This document shows positions 62,141-64,000 of a DNA stretch of 64,000 bases, piece by piece; positions within the stretch are counted from its first letter, which is position 1; each line of letters begins with the position of its first letter. Made by a program: the position numbers and the translations under genes. This stretch comes from Paraburkholderia fungorum. Lineage in GTDB: Bacteria > Pseudomonadota > Gammaproteobacteria > Burkholderiales > Burkholderiaceae. The notes beneath the pieces were generated by a model. It ran no database searches and was not told the DNA's origin. It saw nothing but the letters and a program-made list of their open reading frames with translations. The stretch covers positions 1 through 64,000 of the forward strand of contig NZ_CADFGE010000016.1 in NCBI RefSeq assembly GCF_902833645.1, given 5' to 3'.

Positions 62141-64000
62141 ATGTGGATCGTCAACGTAGCGCTTAAGCGGCCATACACGTTCATCGTGATGGCCATTCTG
62201 ATCCTGCTGGCGACGCCGTTCGTGCTGTTGACCACGCCGGTCGACGTGCTGCCGGAGATCAATATTCCGGTGGTCAGCATCATCTGGAGTTATACGGGCT
62301 TGTCGGCCGAGGACATGGCCAACCGCATCACGTCCGTCAACGAGCGCAGTCTGACCACTACGGTCAACGACATCGAGCACATTGAATCGCAGTCGCTGGC
62401 GGGCATCACGATTCTCAAGGTGTTCCTGCAGCCGAATGCGAATATCCAGACCGCGATCGCGCAGACGGTGGCCGTCGAGCAGGCACAGCTCAAGCAGATG
62501 CCGCCGGGCGCGACGCCGCCTCTTGTGATCAGCTATTCGGCCTCCAGCATTCCAGTGATCCAGCTCGGCTTGTCGAGCCCGAAGCTTTCCGAGCAGGCGC
62601 TCAACGACACCGCGCTGAACTTTTTGCGCCCGCAACTGGTAACGATTCCGGGCGCGGCCGTGCCCTATCCGTACGGCGGCAAATCGCGTCTGATCTCGGT
62701 CGACCTCGACACGCGTGCGTTGCTTGCGAAGGGCCTGACGCCTTTGGACGTCGTCAGCGCATTCAATGCGCAAAACCTGATTCTGCCGACCGGCACGGCC
62801 AAGATCGGGCCGCGGGAATACACCATCAACATGAACGGCTCACCCGCCACGGTGGAGGGACTCAACGACATTCCGGTGCGCACGCTCAATGGCGCGACAA
62901 CGTACCTGCGTGAAGTGGCCCATGTGCGCGACGGTTTTTCGCCGCAGACCAATATCGTGCGGCAGAACGGCCACCGCGGCGTGCTGATCTCGGTGCTGAA
63001 GAGCGGCAGCGCGTCGACACTTTCGATCGTCAATACGCTGAAAGAATTGCTGCCAAACGTGCGCGCCGCGTTGCCGCCGGACTTGAGCATCACGGCCCTG
63101 TTCGACCAGTCCGTCTTCGTGAAAGCGGCCGTACAGGGCGTAGTGCGCGAAGCGTTGGTGGCCGCTGCGCTGACTGCGGCGATGATCCTGCTGTTCCTCG
63201 GTAACTGGCGCAGCACCTGCATCATCGCGATTTCGATCCCGCTGTCGATTCTGTCTTCGCTGATCGCTTTGCATGCGCTCGGCCAAACCATCAACATCAT
63301 GACGCTGGGGGGCCTTGCGCTGGCGGTCGGGATCCTTGTCGACGACGCGACGGTGACGATCGAAAACATCGAACGGCACCTGCATATGGGTACGAATCTT
63401 CACGATGCGATTCTCGACGGCGCCGGCGAAATCGCGGTGCCGGCGCTGGTCTCGACGCTGTGTATCTGTATCGTGTTCGTGCCGATGTTCTTCCTGACCG
63501 GCGTCGCGCGTTATCTGTTCGTGCCGCTTGCGGAAGCGGTGGTGTTCGCGATGCTCGCCTCGTACGTGCTGTCGCGTACGCTGGTGCCGACGCTCGCCAT
63601 GCTGCTGATGGGCCATGCGCACAAGCCCAAGGCGAATGCCAGACCGAATCTGTTTCGCCGCCTCTATCTGCGTTTCGATAACGGCTTCGAGCGCATGCGT
63701 TCCGCCTACATTGTGATTCTCAGCAGCGTGCTGGTGCGTCGCGGCAGGTTTGGCGGCATATTTCTCTGCTTCTGCGTGGTGTCGATGGGGCTGGTTTTCG
63801 TGCTCGGCGAGGACTTTTTCCCGAGTGTCGACGCCGGCGACATTCGTCTGCATATGCGTGCGCCGACCGGCACGCGCATCGAGGAAACCGCGCGTCTCGC
63901 GGACGAGGTCGAGAAGGTGATTCGCCAGGTCGTGCCGACTGATGAACTCGGCACGATCCTGGATAACCTCGGCTTGCCGTATAGCGGTATCAACCTCTCG
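62141..64000 (+). CDS. RND-family efflux permease, 3' truncated by the window end
   Basis: The first 620 residues of an AcrB/MexF-like proton antiporter are present in an uninterrupted frame to the window edge (family length is about 1,040). It starts MWIVNVALKRPYTFIVMAIL with the first membrane helix, contains the periplasmic porter region, and reaches TM4 (GGLALAVGILVDDATVTIEN, with the proton-relay Asp pair). Further helices and LGEDFFPSVDAGDIRL follow. The AcrB-type rather than CusA-type motif suggests drug or solvent export, but the substrate is unknown. The frame has no stop inside the window. Confidence 0.93.
   Translation, partial: MWIVNVALKRPYTFIVMAILILLATPFVLLTTPVDVLPEINIPVVSIIWSYTGLSAEDMANRITSVNERSLTTTVNDIEHIESQSLAGITILKVFLQPNANIQTAIAQTVAVEQAQLKQMPPGATPPLVISYSASSIPVIQLGLSSPKLSEQALNDTALNFLRPQLVTIPGAAVPYPYGGKSRLISVDLDTRALLAKGLTPLDVVSAFNAQNLILPTGTAKIGPREYTINMNGSPATVEGLNDIPVRTLNGATTYLREVAHVRDGFSPQTNIVRQNGHRGVLISVLKSGSASTLSIVNTLKELLPNVRAALPPDLSITALFDQSVFVKAAVQGVVREALVAAALTAAMILLFLGNWRSTCIIAISIPLSILSSLIALHALGQTINIMTLGGLALAVGILVDDATVTIENIERHLHMGTNLHDAILDGAGEIAVPALVSTLCICIVFVPMFFLTGVARYLFVPLAEAVVFAMLASYVLSRTLVPTLAMLLMGHAHKPKANARPNLFRRLYLRFDNGFERMRSAYIVILSSVLVRRGRFGGIFLCFCVVSMGLVFVLGEDFFPSVDAGDIRLHMRAPTGTRIEETARLADEVEKVIRQVVPTDELGTILDNLGLPYSGINLS

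Overview
The window is high-GC, single-chromosome-type bacterial DNA that looks like Burkholderiales, most probably Paraburkholderia. The evidence is the density of LysR regulators, the neisserial/burkholderial-type porin, the PiuC/TonB iron locus, PaoABC-type oxidase genes, the HTH-extended aspartate carbamoyltransferase, and codon use strongly biased to G/C in third positions. This placement is inferred from gene content; no rRNA or tRNA gene was seen.

Layout. 1-463: an A/C-rich leader with a hairpin. 464-3410: a phosphonate locus (PEP mutase fused to a nucleotidyltransferase, then phosphonopyruvate decarboxylase) ending in a 16-codon remnant of the 2-AEP transaminase gene. 3437-8085: a tiny Pro/Asp-rich protein, a PIG-L deacetylase, a DUF4130-UdgX fusion behind a consensus LexA box, and an SDR/LysR divergent pair. 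8082-12730: a PaoABC-like periplasmic molybdo-iron-sulfur-flavin oxidase followed by a MocA-like cytidylyltransferase. 13127-20436: a type VI secretion cargo island (VgrG, phospholipase D effector, Sel1 lipoprotein immunity, PAAR) bounded by two direct copies of the 3' end of piuC. 20319-24136: a Fur-box-controlled TonB receptor, Sel1 protein and PiuC. 24333-29146: a LysR/dehydrogenase pair, pyrB and a DapA-family gene. 29414-34515: an M23 peptidase, small membrane coiled-coil and bactofilin set, a sensor-like membrane protein and an MHYT-GGDEF-EAL protein. 34657-39687: rhodanese, FtrA-like regulator, secreted TPR-like, bestrophin-like and DUF2252 proteins.

39881-41690 is a tandem family of small paralogous genes: one frameshifted, two intact and one fragment, with duplicated 3' flanks. 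They resemble immunity-type genes and are unlike their housekeeping neighbours. 41758-48890 is a complete sugar module: LacI-type operator, GH1 beta-glucosidase, 49-bp tandem repeat, binding protein, two permeases, ATPase and LacI regulator. Next come a RIO kinase, a hipBA-like pair whose predicted transcript is nearly leaderless, and a LysR-controlled M20 amidohydrolase/porin/MFS uptake and hydrolysis set (51736-56484). The right end holds a SulP transporter, a small membrane protein, LysE, LysR and VOC genes accompanied by 12-bp tandem repeats, and the first 620 codons of an RND efflux pump that runs off the window.

The strongest candidates for a second look are the T6SS island with its duplicated piuC end, the decaying paralogous array at 39.9-41.7 kb, the truncated phosphonate operon, and the hipBA promoter/operator arrangement.
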